Part shown: positions 37,789-47,196 of the stretch, piece after piece
Layout of the letters: each line of letters starts with the position of its first letter
How positions within the stretch are numbered: position 1 is the stretch's first letter
Source: Streptomyces canus
GTDB lineage: Bacteria; Actinomycetota; Actinomycetes; Streptomycetales; Streptomycetaceae
DNA length: 64,000 bases
Assembly (NCBI RefSeq): GCF_030815415.1
Contig: NZ_JAUSWW010000001.1
Coordinates: 8,246,001-8,310,000, forward strand
Direction: 5' to 3'
Notes under the pieces: model-generated
Databases searched by the model: none
What the model saw: the letters and a program-made list of their open reading frames with translations, nothing else
Told to the model about the DNA's origin: nothing
Translations under genes and position numbers: made by a program

Positions 37789-37888
37789 GGAGCACGACCG
37801 ATAAACTGTTCTCGGACGATGCCGGGCGCAGCCCCCGAGCCCGTCCGCCCATGATCAGCCAGCAGCCGCTGCAACCCCAGGGAGCGTT

Positions 37889-39097
37889 GTGTCCCGTCGT
37901 CTGTTCACCTCGGAGTCTGTGACCGAGGGTCACCCCGACAAGATCGCTGACCAGATCAGCGACACCATTCTCGACGCGCTCCTGCGCGAGGACCCGACCT
38001 CCCGGGTCGCGGTCGAGACCCTGATCACGACCGGCCTGGTGCACGTGGCCGGTGAGGTCACCACCAAGGCCTACGCCCCGATCCCCCAGCTCGTACGGGA
38101 CAAGATCCTCGCGATCGGTTACGACTCCTCGAAGAAGGGCTTCGACGGCGCCTCCTGCGGCGTCTCGGTGTCCATCGGCTCGCAGTCCCCGGACATCGCG
38201 CAGGGTGTCGACACCGCCTACGAGAAGCGGGTCGAGGGCGACGAGGACGAGCTCGACAAGCAGGGCGCCGGCGACCAGGGCCTGATGTTCGGCTACGCGA
38301 CGGACGAGACGCCGACGCTGATGCCGCTGCCGATCTTCCTGGCGCACCGGCTGTCGAGCCGTCTGTCCGAGGTCCGCAAGAACGGGACGATCCCCTACCT
38401 GCGCCCCGACGGCAAGACGCAGGTCACCATCGAGTACGACGGTGACAAGGCCGTCCGCCTCGACACCGTCGTGGTCTCCTCGCAGCACGCCTCCGACATC
38501 GACCTGGAGTCGCTGCTCGCCCCCGACATCCGCGAGTTCGTCGTGGAGCCGGAGCTGAAGGCGCTGCTCGACGAGGGCATCAAGCTGGAGACCGAGGGCT
38601 ACCGCCTCCTGGTCAACCCGACCGGCCGCTTCGAGATCGGCGGTCCGATGGGTGACGCGGGCCTGACCGGCCGCAAGATCATCATCGACACGTACGGCGG
38701 CATGGCCCGCCACGGCGGCGGTGCCTTCTCCGGCAAGGACCCGTCCAAGGTGGACCGTTCGGCGGCGTACGCGATGCGCTGGGTCGCCAAGAACGTCGTC
38801 GCCGCGGGCCTCGCCTCCCGCTGCGAGGTGCAGGTCGCGTACGCGATCGGCAAGGCCGAGCCCGTCGGCCTGTTCGTCGAGACCTTCGGCACCGCCAAGG
38901 TCGACGCCGAGAAGATCGAGAAGGCCATCGACGAGGTCTTCGACCTGCGTCCGGCCGCGATCATCCGCGACCTCGACCTGCTGCGCCCGATCTACGCCCA
39001 GACCGCCGCCTACGGCCACTTCGGCCGTGAGCTGCCCGACTTCACCTGGGAGCGCACCGACCGCGTGGACGCGCTGCGCAAGGCGGCGGGGCTGTAA
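37889..39097 (+). CDS. metK: S-adenosylmethionine synthetase
   Basis: Makes SAM from methionine and ATP. 402 residues from GTG 37889. Signatures: EGHPDKIADQISD near the N-terminus, GAGDQGLMFGYAT, the P-loop-like GGGAFSGKDPSKVDRS and RYAAK-type segment AYAMRWVAKN. Length and domains are normal. In Streptomyces SAM level affects antibiotic output. Confidence 0.98.
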   Translation: MSRRLFTSESVTEGHPDKIADQISDTILDALLREDPTSRVAVETLITTGLVHVAGEVTTKAYAPIPQLVRDKILAIGYDSSKKGFDGASCGVSVSIGSQSPDIAQGVDTAYEKRVEGDEDELDKQGAGDQGLMFGYATDETPTLMPLPIFLAHRLSSRLSEVRKNGTIPYLRPDGKTQVTIEYDGDKAVRLDTVVVSSQHASDIDLESLLAPDIREFVVEPELKALLDEGIKLETEGYRLLVNPTGRFEIGGPMGDAGLTGRKIIIDTYGGMARHGGGAFSGKDPSKVDRSAAYAMRWVAKNVVAAGLASRCEVQVAYAIGKAEPVGLFVETFGTAKVDAEKIEKAIDEVFDLRPAAIIRDLDLLRPIYAQTAAYGHFGRELPDFTWERTDRVDALRKAAGL

Positions 39098-39123
39098 GGC
39101 CCGGCTCCACGGTTCTTCCCGAA

Positions 39124-39151
39124 GCCCGGCGTCCCTTGGGGGATGCCGGGC
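39124..39151 (+). terminator. Hairpin terminator after metK
   Basis: GCCCGGCGTCCC (39124-39135) pairs with GGGATGCCGGGC (39140-39151), 12 bp with one G-T wobble and a 4-base loop. Confidence 0.78.
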
Positions 39152-39205
39152 CTCGGTGCGTTCGGGCGGCGTCGGATGTCAGTGGGGTTTGGTAAGAATG
39201 CAAGC

Positions 39206-41359
39206 GTGAGCAGCGAGGATGAGCAGGTCGGCGGGGGCGGCGAGGGGGCGCCGCCCGAGCAGCTCGCGTTCATTCGGGAGAGTGTGCGGAAGGCGAAGGT
39301 GCCGCGGGCGAAGCCGCGGACCTGGCGGGGGGCCGCGCTGGCCAAGGAGCTGCCCGTCGCGCGGGTGCTCGTGGACAAGGGCGTGCTCCACCTTGACCGG
39401 TACTTCGACTACGCCGTGCCCGAGGAGCTCGATGCCGAGGCGCAGCCCGGGGTGCGGGTCCGGGTGCGGTTCGGGGCCGGGCGTGGCCGGGTGCGGGACG
39501 GGCGGCGTGAGGGCGGCGGGCTGATCGACGGGTTCCTCGTCGAGCGGCTGGCCGAGTCCGACTACTCCGGGCCGTTGGCCGCGCTGGCTCAGGTCGTGTC
39601 GCCCGAACCGGTGCTGGGCCAGGAGCTGTTGGCGCTCACCCGGGCTGTGGCCGATCGGTATGCCGGGAGCCTTGCCGATGTGCTGCAGCTCGCCGTGCCG
39701 CCGCGGAGCGCTCGGGCCGAGCAGCGGGCTTCGGCGGAGCCGCTTCCACCGCCCGGGGCGCCTGAGACCGGGTCCTGGAGCCGGTACGAGCGGGGGGCCG
39801 GGTTTCTGGAGGCGCTCGCCTCGGGCGGGGCGCCGAGGGCTGTCTGGAACGCGTTGCCCGGGCCCGAGTGGTGTGACGAACTGGCGCGGGCCGTCGCCGC
39901 CACGCTGGCCTCCGGGCGCGGGGCGCTGGTCGTGGTGCCGGACGGGCGGGCCGTCGCGCGTGTCGATGCCGCGCTGACCTCCTTGCTGGGGGAGGGGCGG
40001 CATGCCGTGCTCACCGCCGACGCGGGGCCCGAGAAGCGGTACCGGGAGTGGCTGGCCGTGCGGCGGGGGGCCGTGCGGGCCGTGGTGGGGACTCGGGCGG
40101 CCATGTTCGCGCCGGTGCGGGATCTCGGGCTGGTCGCCATCTGGGACGACGGGGACGACAGCCACAGCGAGCCGCACGCGCCGCAGCCGCATGCCCGTGA
40201 GGTGCTGTTGCTGCGGGCCGCCCAGGACAAGTGCGGCTTCCTGCTGGGGAGCTGGAGCTGCACCGTGGAGGCCGCGCAACTCGTCGAGAGCGGGTGGGCA
40301 GCGCCGATCGTCGCCGCGCGTGAGCAGGTGCGGGGTGCCGCGCCGCTCGTACGGACCGTGGGGGACGGGGATCTGGCCAGGGACGAGGCCGCGCGGGCCG
40401 CCCGGCTGCCGACCCTTGCCTGGCAGGCCGTCAGGGAGGGGCTGAAGCAGGGACCCGTGCTCGTGCAGGTTCCGCGGCGCGGGTATGTGCCTCGGATGGC
40501 GTGTGCCAACTGCCGGGCGCCCGCGCGGTGCCGGCACTGTTCCGGGCCGCTGGAGGCCCAGGAGGGCGTGGATGCCCTGCGCTGCGGATGGTGTGCGCGT
40601 GAGGAGGGCGCCTGGCTCTGTCCGGAGTGCGGCGGCTTTCGGCTGCGGGCCCAGGTCGTGGGTGCCCGGCGGACCGCGGAGGAGTTGGGGCGGGCGTTTC
40701 CCGCCGTACCGGTGCGGACCTCCGGGCGGGAGCATGTGCTGGACACCGTGCCGGGGGCGCCCGCGCTCGTCGTGAGTACGCCGGGGGCCGAGCCGGTGGC
40801 CGAGGGCGGGTATGCGGCCGCGCTGTTGCTGGACGGCTGGGCCATGCTCGGGCGGCCCGATCTGCGGGCCGGTGAGGATGCGTTGCGCAGGTGGATCGCC
40901 GCCGCGGCGCTCGTGCGGCCGCAGGGGGCGGGGGGCACCGTGGTCGTCGTCGCCGAGCCGACGTTGCGGCCCGTGCAGGCGCTGGTGCGGTGGGATCCCG
41001 TGGGGCATGCGGTGCGGGAGCTTTCCGAGCGGGCCGAGTTGGGGTTTCCGCCGGTGTCGCGGATGGCGGCCGTGTCGGGGGTGGGGGAGGCGGTCGCGGC
41101 GTTTCTCGCGGCCGTGGAACTGCCGGGGGAGGCGGAGGTGTTGGGGCCGGTGCCGATGGCTGTCACGGCGGTGCAGGGGCCGCGACGGGTGGGGGCGCCG
41201 CCGCCGGGGGAGCAGTGGGAGCGGGTGCTGATTCGAGTGCCGCCGGGGAAGGGGGCGGTGCTCGCGTCCGCGCTCAAGGCCGCGCAGGCCGCGCGGATGG
41301 CTCGGGGGAGTGGGGAGCCGGTGGTGCGGGTGCGGATCGATCCGCCCGACATCGGGTGA
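39206..41359 (+). CDS. priA: PriA-type primosomal protein N', helicase-degenerate actinobacterial form
   Basis: Expected to bind stalled-fork DNA and help replication restart. About 717 residues from GTG 39206; ATG 39176 is an alternative and neither has a strong ribosome site. The N-terminal DNA-binding domain (ARVLVDKGVLHLDRYFDYAVPEEL) and the zinc-binding region with eight cysteines (CANCRAPARCRHC, CGWC, CPEC) are intact. The Walker A GxTGSGKT is absent; its place reads GGAPRAVWNALPG, and the DEAH box is replaced by IWDDGDD. It is therefore unlikely to be an ATP-driven helicase, as noted for other actinobacterial PriA proteins. Confidence 0.93.
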   Translation: MSSEDEQVGGGGEGAPPEQLAFIRESVRKAKVPRAKPRTWRGAALAKELPVARVLVDKGVLHLDRYFDYAVPEELDAEAQPGVRVRVRFGAGRGRVRDGRREGGGLIDGFLVERLAESDYSGPLAALAQVVSPEPVLGQELLALTRAVADRYAGSLADVLQLAVPPRSARAEQRASAEPLPPPGAPETGSWSRYERGAGFLEALASGGAPRAVWNALPGPEWCDELARAVAATLASGRGALVVVPDGRAVARVDAALTSLLGEGRHAVLTADAGPEKRYREWLAVRRGAVRAVVGTRAAMFAPVRDLGLVAIWDDGDDSHSEPHAPQPHAREVLLLRAAQDKCGFLLGSWSCTVEAAQLVESGWAAPIVAAREQVRGAAPLVRTVGDGDLARDEAARAARLPTLAWQAVREGLKQGPVLVQVPRRGYVPRMACANCRAPARCRHCSGPLEAQEGVDALRCGWCAREEGAWLCPECGGFRLRAQVVGARRTAEELGRAFPAVPVRTSGREHVLDTVPGAPALVVSTPGAEPVAEGGYAAALLLDGWAMLGRPDLRAGEDALRRWIAAAALVRPQGAGGTVVVVAEPTLRPVQALVRWDPVGHAVRELSERAELGFPPVSRMAAVSGVGEAVAAFLAAVELPGEAEVLGPVPMAVTAVQGPRRVGAPPPGEQWERVLIRVPPGKGAVLASALKAAQAARMARGSGEPVVRVRIDPPDIG

Positions 41360-41395
41360 CGGGTTTGTGGTCGGGTGCGGGTGCGTTGTGGGGTG

Positions 41396-41416
41396 CCCGG
41401 CCTTCGGCCGGGTTTT
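41396..41416 (+). terminator. Intrinsic terminator after priA
   Basis: CCCGGCC, loop TTC, GGCCGGG, then TTTT (41413-41416). It is one of the few in this window with a real T-tract. The preceding 41369-41395 is similar to the start of the dispersed intergenic repeat. Confidence 0.85.
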
Positions 41417-41539
41417 GATTTCCCGCACCACCCGTGCGGCTTTCGTCGTCGGGTGCGGGTGGCCCCTGTGGGGGCTGAGCGCCGTCGGCGGCCTGCGGCT
41501 GCCTTGGCCGGGTGGTGCGGGGCCGTCCACGCATGCGGC

Positions 41540-41567
41540 TGCCCTCCCAGGGGGTCCCGGGAGGGCA
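41540..41567 (-). terminator. Hairpin terminator of the minus-strand HTH gene
   Basis: TGCCCTCCC (41540-41548) pairs with GGGAGGGCA (41559-41567), 9 bp with a 10-base loop, 16 bases past the stop of the minus-strand gene. Confidence 0.75.
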
Positions 41568-41582
41568 TCAGGTGGGTGTGGG

Positions 41583-42125
41583 TCAGCCGTTGCGGGGGCC
41601 GGGGAAGGCGGTGGGGCGTACCTCTTCGCGGAGGACCGGGCTGCCCGCCGTCGGCTGGGTCGGCATGGAGCGGGCCGCGGGGACCGTCGGCACCGCGGCG
41701 ATACCGGTGTTGACGTTGACCGTGTGGGTGACCGGCGCCTCGGTGGTGCGCTCGGCCTCGGCGGCCGCCTGGGCCACGGCACGGCGTGCGCCGTAGCGAC
41801 GGTGGACCGCCTGCTTGGTGACCCCGAGCGCGGAGCCCACCGCGTCCCACGAGAAGCCGAGCGAGCGGTCGAAGTCGACCGCGGCCGTCACCAGTGTCTC
41901 GACGCTGTCCCGCAGCTCCTGCGCGAGGCGGACCGTCGGCGCGGGGGCACGTCCGTAGACGACGAAGCCCGTGGAGGGACCGGAGCGGCGCGGGCGGTAG
42001 ACGTTCCCCAACTGGGCGGTGAGCGTGCGCAGTGCGTCCACCTGCCGGCGGACCCGCTCGATGTCCCGCACCAGCAAGTGCAGGCTGGCCCGAGCCTGGG
42101 CGTCGTGGGTTGCGTGGTCGGCCAT
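41583..42125 (-). CDS. Helix-turn-helix protein of unknown function
   Basis: 180 residues from ATG 42125, preceded by AGAGG. The N-terminus is a helical region with many charged residues (LHLLVRDIERVRRQVDALRTL). A C-proximal helix-turn-helix reads FSWDAVGSALGVTKQAVHRRYG (about 109-130), the type seen in small actinobacterial DNA-binding proteins. A low-complexity tail rich in T, V and P follows. It lies alone between priA and fmt on the opposite strand. Two inverted repeats occur upstream of its start (42160-42202). The target is unknown; autoregulation is possible. Confidence 0.85.
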   Translation of the reverse strand: MADHATHDAQARASLHLLVRDIERVRRQVDALRTLTAQLGNVYRPRRSGPSTGFVVYGRAPAPTVRLAQELRDSVETLVTAAVDFDRSLGFSWDAVGSALGVTKQAVHRRYGARRAVAQAAAEAERTTEAPVTHTVNVNTGIAAVPTVPAARSMPTQPTAGSPVLREEVRPTAFPGPRNG

Positions 42126-42159
42126 GAACAAGCCTCTCGAACCGGCGATGAAAAGGATC

Positions 42160-42202
42160 GGGCCGCTGCAGCGGCCCGTAGTGGTCAACTCTCTCTTGAC
42201 CA
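42160..42202. promoter_or_regulatory. Palindrome and inverted repeat upstream of the HTH gene and fmt
   Basis: GGGCCGCTGCAGCGGCCC (42160-42177) is a perfect 18-bp palindrome. Five bases on, TGGTCAA (42182-42188) and TTGACCA (42196-42202) form a 7-bp inverted repeat with a 7-base spacer. They lie in the 253-base divergent region, 35-77 bases upstream of the HTH gene start. Confidence 0.5.
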
Positions 42203-42378
42203 ACGCGTGGACGCTCCGCTGGTCACGCAGTGGGGGCGTGGCGGCATATGCGTGCGCCCCGGGAGGGGTGTTCGCGCCTCGATCCCCGCGCGGTCCACTC
42301 CGTCGGCGGTATGTCTTTCCGAGGTCATAGACTTGTGCGTCGCCCGCACACCCCCGCCCGAGAGGCCCGAACCCACCC

Positions 42379-43311
42379 ATGAAGCTCGTCTTCGCCGGTA
42401 CCCCCGAGGTCGCCGTTCCCGCTCTGGACGCACTCATCGCCTCCGGGCGGCACGAGGTGGCCGCCGTCGTCACGCGGCCCGACGCGCCGGCCGGGCGTGG
42501 GCGCAGGCTCGTCGCGAGCCCGGTGGCCGAGCGGGCCGTGGAGGCGGGCATCGAGGTGCTGAAGCCCCTCAAGCCGCGGGACCCGGAGTTTCTGGAGCGG
42601 CTGCGGGAGATCGCCCCCGACTGCTGTCCTGTCGTCGCCTACGGGGCGCTGCTGCCCCGCGTCGCCCTCGACATCCCCGCCCACGGCTGGGTCAACCTGC
42701 ACTTCTCGCTGCTGCCCGCCTGGCGTGGGGCCGCACCCGTGCAGCACTCCATCATGGCGGGCGACGAGATCACCGGGGCCTCCACCTTCCTCATCGAGGA
42801 AGGCCTCGACTCCGGGCCCGTCTACGGCACCGTCACCGAGGAGATCCGGCACACCGACACCAGCGGCGACCTGCTGACCCGGCTCGCCTTCGCCGGCTCG
42901 GGACTGCTCGCCGCGACGATGGACGGGATCGAGGACGGCACCCTGAAGGCCGTACCGCAGCCCGCCGAGGGCATCACCCTCGCTCCGAAGATCACCGTCG
43001 AGGACGCACAGGTCGACTGGCGCACCCCGGCCCTGCGGGTCGACCGGGTCGTGCGCGGCTGCACGCCCGCGCCGGGCGCCTGGACGGTCTTCCGCGGCGA
43101 GCGGCTCAAGCTCATCCAGGTGCAGCCCGCGCCCGAGCGCACCGACCTCGCCCCCGGACAGCTCGCCGTCGGCAAGAACAACGTTCACGTGGGCACCGGC
43201 TCCCACGGCGTGGAGCTGCTGTGGGTGCAGGCCCAGGGCAAGAAGCCGATGCGGGCCGCCGACTGGGCGCGCGGAGTGCGGATCGGTGAGAGCGAGAGCC
43301 TCGGCGAGTAG
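42379..43311 (+). CDS. fmt: Methionyl-tRNA formyltransferase
   Basis: Formylates Met-tRNA for initiation using 10-formyl-THF. 310 residues. The catalytic N-terminal domain shows MKLVFAGTPEVAVPAL, VAYGALLPRVAL, and the signature HFSLLPAWRGAAPVQHSI with GASTFLIEEGLDSGPVYG. The C-terminal OB-like domain binds tRNA. No peptide deformylase gene is adjacent. rsmB follows after about 100 bases. Confidence 0.97.
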   Translation: MKLVFAGTPEVAVPALDALIASGRHEVAAVVTRPDAPAGRGRRLVASPVAERAVEAGIEVLKPLKPRDPEFLERLREIAPDCCPVVAYGALLPRVALDIPAHGWVNLHFSLLPAWRGAAPVQHSIMAGDEITGASTFLIEEGLDSGPVYGTVTEEIRHTDTSGDLLTRLAFAGSGLLAATMDGIEDGTLKAVPQPAEGITLAPKITVEDAQVDWRTPALRVDRVVRGCTPAPGAWTVFRGERLKLIQVQPAPERTDLAPGQLAVGKNNVHVGTGSHGVELLWVQAQGKKPMRAADWARGVRIGESESLGE

Positions 43312-43410
43312 TACGGGTGCCGACGGCGAGGCCCCTCGGCGGGTAACGCGCGCGCAGGTGGGACGTACGCTTGGTGCGTATCCCGCCAACACATCCGGAG
43401 CACCTTTTTC

Positions 43411-44838
43411 GTGAGCGACCAGTCCCGTGGGCCCCGCCCGTCCGGCAAGCCCTACCGTCGGCCCAAGAAGGACCCCGTCCGCTTCCTCGCCTTCGAGGCC
43501 CTGCGGGCCGTGGACGAGCGGGACGCGTACGCCAACCTCGTGCTCCCGCCGCTGCTGCGCAAGGCGCGGGAGAAGGAGGGGCCCGACAAGTTCGACGGAC
43601 GGGACGCCGCACTGGCCACCGAACTCGTCTACGGGACGCTCCGGCGCCAGGGGACGTACGACGCCGTCATCTCCGCCTGTGTCGACCGGCCGCTCCGGGA
43701 GGTCGACCCGCCGGTCCTCGATGTGCTGAGCCTCGGGGTCCATCAGCTGCTCGGGACGCGGATCCCCACGCATGCCGCCGTGTCCGCCTCCGTCGAGCTC
43801 GCGCGTGTGGTGCTCGGGGACGGGCGGGCCAAGTTCGTGAACGCCGTGCTGCGGAAGGTCGCGCAGGACGATCTGGACGGATGGATCGCGCGCGTGGCTC
43901 CGCCGTACGAGGACGACCCCGAGGAGCATCTCGCCGTCGTGCACTCGCACCCCCGCTGGGTCGTCTCGGCGCTGTGGGACTCGCTCGGCGGACCGCGGGC
44001 CGGCATCGAGGAGCTGCTGGCGGCGGACAACGAGCGGCCCGAGGTGACGCTGGTCGCCCGGCCCGGCCGGTCCGGCACCGACGAACTGCTGCGGGAGGAG
44101 GCCGCCGTCGCCGGGCGCTGGTCGCCGTACGCCGTGCGGCTGACCGAGGGCGGCGAGCCCGGGGCCATCGAGGCCGTACGGGAGGGTCGTGCGGGCGTGC
44201 AGGACGAGGGCAGCCAGCTGGTGGCCCTGGCGCTCGCCAACGCGCCTCTGGAGGGGCCGGACGGGAAGTGGCTCGACGGGTGTGCGGGGCCCGGTGGCAA
44301 GGCCGCGCTGCTCGCCGCGCTGGCCGCGGAGCGGGGTGCCGTGCTGCTGGCCTCCGAGAAGCAGCCGCATCGGGCCGGGCTCGTGGCGAAGGCGCTGCGC
44401 GGGAATCCGGGGCCGTATCAGGTGATCGCCGCGGACGGGATCAAGCCGCCGTGGCGGTCGGGCAGTTTCGACCGGGTGCTGATGGATGTGCCGTGTACCG
44501 GGCTGGGGGCGCTGCGGCGGAGGCCCGAGGCGCGGTGGCGGCGGCGGCCGGAGGATCTTGAGGGGTTCGGGCCGTTGCAGCGGGGGCTGCTGAAGACCGC
44601 GCTGGACTCCGTCCGGGTCGGCGGGGTCGTGGGGTACGCGACCTGTTCGCCGCATCTCGCCGAGACGCGGGCGGTTGTCGAGGACGTGCTCAAGCAGTGG
44701 CCGGAGGCCGAGTTGATCGACGCGCGGCCGTTGCTGCCCGGCGTGCCGGCGCTCGGTGAGGGTCCGGATGTGCAGTTGTGGCCGCATGTGCATGGGACGG
44801 ACGCGATGTATCTGGCGTTGATCCGTCGGACGGGGTGA
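43411..44838 (+). CDS. rsmB: 16S rRNA (cytosine-C5) methyltransferase RsmB/Sun family
   Basis: 475 residues from GTG 43411. The N-terminal NusB-like domain (FLAFEALRAVDERDAYANLVLPPLL) is followed by the SAM methyltransferase domain: DEGSQLVALAL, SAM loop CAGPGGKAALLAAL, motif IV DVPCTGLGALRRRPEARW and motif VI YATCSPHLAETR. Both catalytic cysteines (PC and TC) are present. It follows fmt as in many bacteria. It converges on the MMPL gene across an intergenic repeat. Confidence 0.94.
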   Translation: MSDQSRGPRPSGKPYRRPKKDPVRFLAFEALRAVDERDAYANLVLPPLLRKAREKEGPDKFDGRDAALATELVYGTLRRQGTYDAVISACVDRPLREVDPPVLDVLSLGVHQLLGTRIPTHAAVSASVELARVVLGDGRAKFVNAVLRKVAQDDLDGWIARVAPPYEDDPEEHLAVVHSHPRWVVSALWDSLGGPRAGIEELLAADNERPEVTLVARPGRSGTDELLREEAAVAGRWSPYAVRLTEGGEPGAIEAVREGRAGVQDEGSQLVALALANAPLEGPDGKWLDGCAGPGGKAALLAALAAERGAVLLASEKQPHRAGLVAKALRGNPGPYQVIAADGIKPPWRSGSFDRVLMDVPCTGLGALRRRPEARWRRRPEDLEGFGPLQRGLLKTALDSVRVGGVVGYATCSPHLAETRAVVEDVLKQWPEAELIDARPLLPGVPALGEGPDVQLWPHVHGTDAMYLALIRRTG

Positions 44839-44874
44839 GGTTCGCCTTCGCGCCGTAGGGGTGTGGGTTGTCGT

Positions 44875-44928
44875 GCATGTGCGGGTCCGTTGTGGCTTGT
44901 CGCGCAGTTCCCCGCGCCCCTCAGGGCG
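44875..44928 (+). repeat. Dispersed intergenic repeat, copy 2
   Basis: Contains GGGTCCGTTGTGGCTTGTCG followed by CGCAGTTCCCCGCGCCCCTC. It lies between convergent rsmB and the MMPL gene and shares 26 of 28 core positions with copy 1 at 21491-21528. Confidence 0.8.
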
Positions 44929-47068
44929 TTTGGCTCACCCTTTCCGACTCGGTCGCCGCGGGAGCGTTACCGTCCTCCCGCGCCAGCTTGTGCGGCCACC
45001 ACATCTTCGGGCCCACGTCCAGGAACAGGGCCGGCACCAGTACCGACCGGACGATGAACGTGTCCAGGAGTACGCCCAGCGCCACCGCGAAGCCGATCTC
45101 GGCGAAGGCGACCATCGGCAGTGTGCCGAGGGCGGCGAAGGTGCCGGCCAGCACCAGGCCCGCGGACGTGATGACCGCGCCCGTCGCCGCCAGGCCCATG
45201 ACCACGCCGGGCCGGGTGCCCTGGCGGGCCGCCTCCTCGCGGATGCGGGTGGTCAGGAAGATGTTGTAGTCGATACCGAGGGCCACCAGGAAGACGAAGA
45301 CGAAGAGGGGGAAGTCCGTCGTCTCTCCCGCGTAGTCGAACAGGTACCTGAACGCGAGCGCGCTGATTCCCAGTGCCGCCGCGAACGACAGGATCACCGT
45401 CCCGATCAGCAGCAGCGGCGCGATCAGGGCGCGCAGCAGGGCGCACAGGATCAGCATGACGACGATCAGGACCAGCGGGATGATCAGTATGTTGTCGTGC
45501 GTGGTCGCCTCGTCCATGTCGAGCAGGGAGGCCGTACCGCCGCCGACCCGGGCGTCGGCGTCCGGTACCGCGTGGACCGCGTCCCGGACCCGTTCGACCG
45601 TCTGCTTGGCCGCCTCGCTGTCGGCCGGATCGGTCATGGTCGCCTCGAAGAGGACCTTGCCCTCGTACGACGGTTTCGTGCCCGGCGGCAGGCCCAGCGA
45701 GCCGGGCGCGACGCCGTCGGTGGCGGCCACCGCCTCGCCCACCTGCCGCGCCTGCGCCTGGTTGCTGATGATGACCAGGGGATCGCCGCTGCCCGCCGGG
45801 AAGTAGCGTGCGGAGACCTCCTGGCCGACGATCGAGTCCGGTTTCCCGGTGAAGGCGTCCGCGTTGCTGATGCCCTCGGCGCGCAGCTGGATCAGGCCCA
45901 GCGAGCAGATGGCGAGGATCAGTGCGGTGGCGCTCCACACCATGCGCGGGCGGCGGGCGATACGGCGGCCCATCCGGGCCCAGAGGCCCCGCTCGATGCG
46001 GTCGGGGTCGCCGAAGCGCGGGATCACGGGCCAGAAGATCCAGCGGCCGCAGATCACCAGCAGAGCCGGGAAGAGGGTCATCATCGCCAGCAGGGCCACC
46101 GCCACGCCGATCGCCGCCACCGGGCCGAGGCCGCTCGTCGAGTTCATCTCCGCGGCCAGCAGCACCAGCATGCTCAGGACCACGGTCGCGCCGGACGCGA
46201 TCACGGCCGGGCCCGCGCGGTGCAGGGCCAGGGCCATCGCCTCGTGCCGGTCCTCGTGGTGGTGCAGTTCCTCGCGGTAGCGGGCGACGAGGAGCAGGGC
46301 GTAGTCCGTCCCCGCGCCGAAGACGAGGACCGTGAGGATGCCCGCGCTCTGGCCGTTGACCGTGAGGCCGGCGTGCTCCGCGAGCAGGTAGATGAGGGCC
46401 TGCGCGGTGAACAGGGCGGCGATGACCGAGAGCAGGGGGACCAGGATGAGGGTGGGGCTGCGATAGGTGAGCAGCAGCATCACGATGACGACGCCCATCG
46501 CGGAGATCAGCAGGGTCGAGTCGATGCCTTCGAAGGCCTCGGAGAAGTCGGCGGAGGTGCCGCCCGGGCCGGTGATGTGCACGGCGAGGCCGTCGCTGCC
46601 CTCGCCGACACCGTCCCGGATGGTGTCGACCGCCGGAGAGATCTCCTCCCAGCCCTGCTCGTCCATCGTGATCGGTACGAGGATCTGGGCCGCGCGCGGA
46701 TCCGTTTCGCGGTCGAAGACCGGGCCGCGGGTCTCCGCGCCGCGGATGCCGTGGTCGCGCAGTTCTTTGAGCTGCCGTGCGTCCTCCGCGATCTGCGCCC
46801 GGTCCTGGGCGGTCAGACCGTCGGGACGGGCGTAGACGACGACCGCGGGGATCTGCTCGGGCCTGAAGTCCTCGGAGACCTTGAGGACTTGGGTGGACTC
46901 GGCGGAGCCGGGCAGCCAGGAGGCGGCGTCGTTGTCCTGGGCGTCGGTGAGTTTCTGGGCGAAGGGCGCGGTCAGGAACAGCGCGACGACCCACAGCGCC
47001 AGAACGACCCACTTGGCGCGCCGTCCGCACACCAGATGCCCGATGCCTTGCTTCCCCGTCATGGCCAC
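44921..47068 (-). CDS. MMPL/RND-family membrane transporter
   Basis: 715 residues, a proton-driven exporter of the MmpL type for lipids or small hydrophobic molecules. Two halves each have a large external loop and a helix bundle: TM1 (VVLALWVVALFLTAP), TM2-6 (about 190-345), TM7 (MVWSATALILAICSLGLI) and TM8-12 (about 530-690). The proton-relay Asp-Tyr pairs are in GAGTDYALLLVARY and ALGIDYNIFLTTR. GTG 47068 is taken as the start; ATG 47062 is equally possible. No dedicated lipid-synthesis gene is adjacent, so the cargo is unknown. It is divergent from rpe. Confidence 0.93.
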   Translation of the reverse strand: MAMTGKQGIGHLVCGRRAKWVVLALWVVALFLTAPFAQKLTDAQDNDAASWLPGSAESTQVLKVSEDFRPEQIPAVVVYARPDGLTAQDRAQIAEDARQLKELRDHGIRGAETRGPVFDRETDPRAAQILVPITMDEQGWEEISPAVDTIRDGVGEGSDGLAVHITGPGGTSADFSEAFEGIDSTLLISAMGVVIVMLLLTYRSPTLILVPLLSVIAALFTAQALIYLLAEHAGLTVNGQSAGILTVLVFGAGTDYALLLVARYREELHHHEDRHEAMALALHRAGPAVIASGATVVLSMLVLLAAEMNSTSGLGPVAAIGVAVALLAMMTLFPALLVICGRWIFWPVIPRFGDPDRIERGLWARMGRRIARRPRMVWSATALILAICSLGLIQLRAEGISNADAFTGKPDSIVGQEVSARYFPAGSGDPLVIISNQAQARQVGEAVAATDGVAPGSLGLPPGTKPSYEGKVLFEATMTDPADSEAAKQTVERVRDAVHAVPDADARVGGGTASLLDMDEATTHDNILIIPLVLIVVMLILCALLRALIAPLLLIGTVILSFAAALGISALAFRYLFDYAGETTDFPLFVFVFLVALGIDYNIFLTTRIREEAARQGTRPGVVMGLAATGAVITSAGLVLAGTFAALGTLPMVAFAEIGFAVALGVLLDTFIVRSVLVPALFLDVGPKMWWPHKLAREDGNAPAATESERVSQTP

Positions 47069-47196
47069 CCCCGCAGCCCCGATGCCTCACGGTCGGCCGC
47101 CCAATATGGCACGTACCGTCCCGGAACAACATCCGATGAACGGCTGAGGTCTGGACCGGCGCGAACATTCGTGGCCGGACATGGCAGGCTTGGGCT

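Noticed and set aside
37649..37888. SAM riboswitch upstream of metK
   Set aside because: The conserved SAM-I/SAM-II core sequences were not found by eye; only a plain bulged hairpin is present.
39179..41850. Long minus-strand frames opposite priA
   Set aside because: Pro/Arg-rich shadow translation without motifs; priA explains the region.
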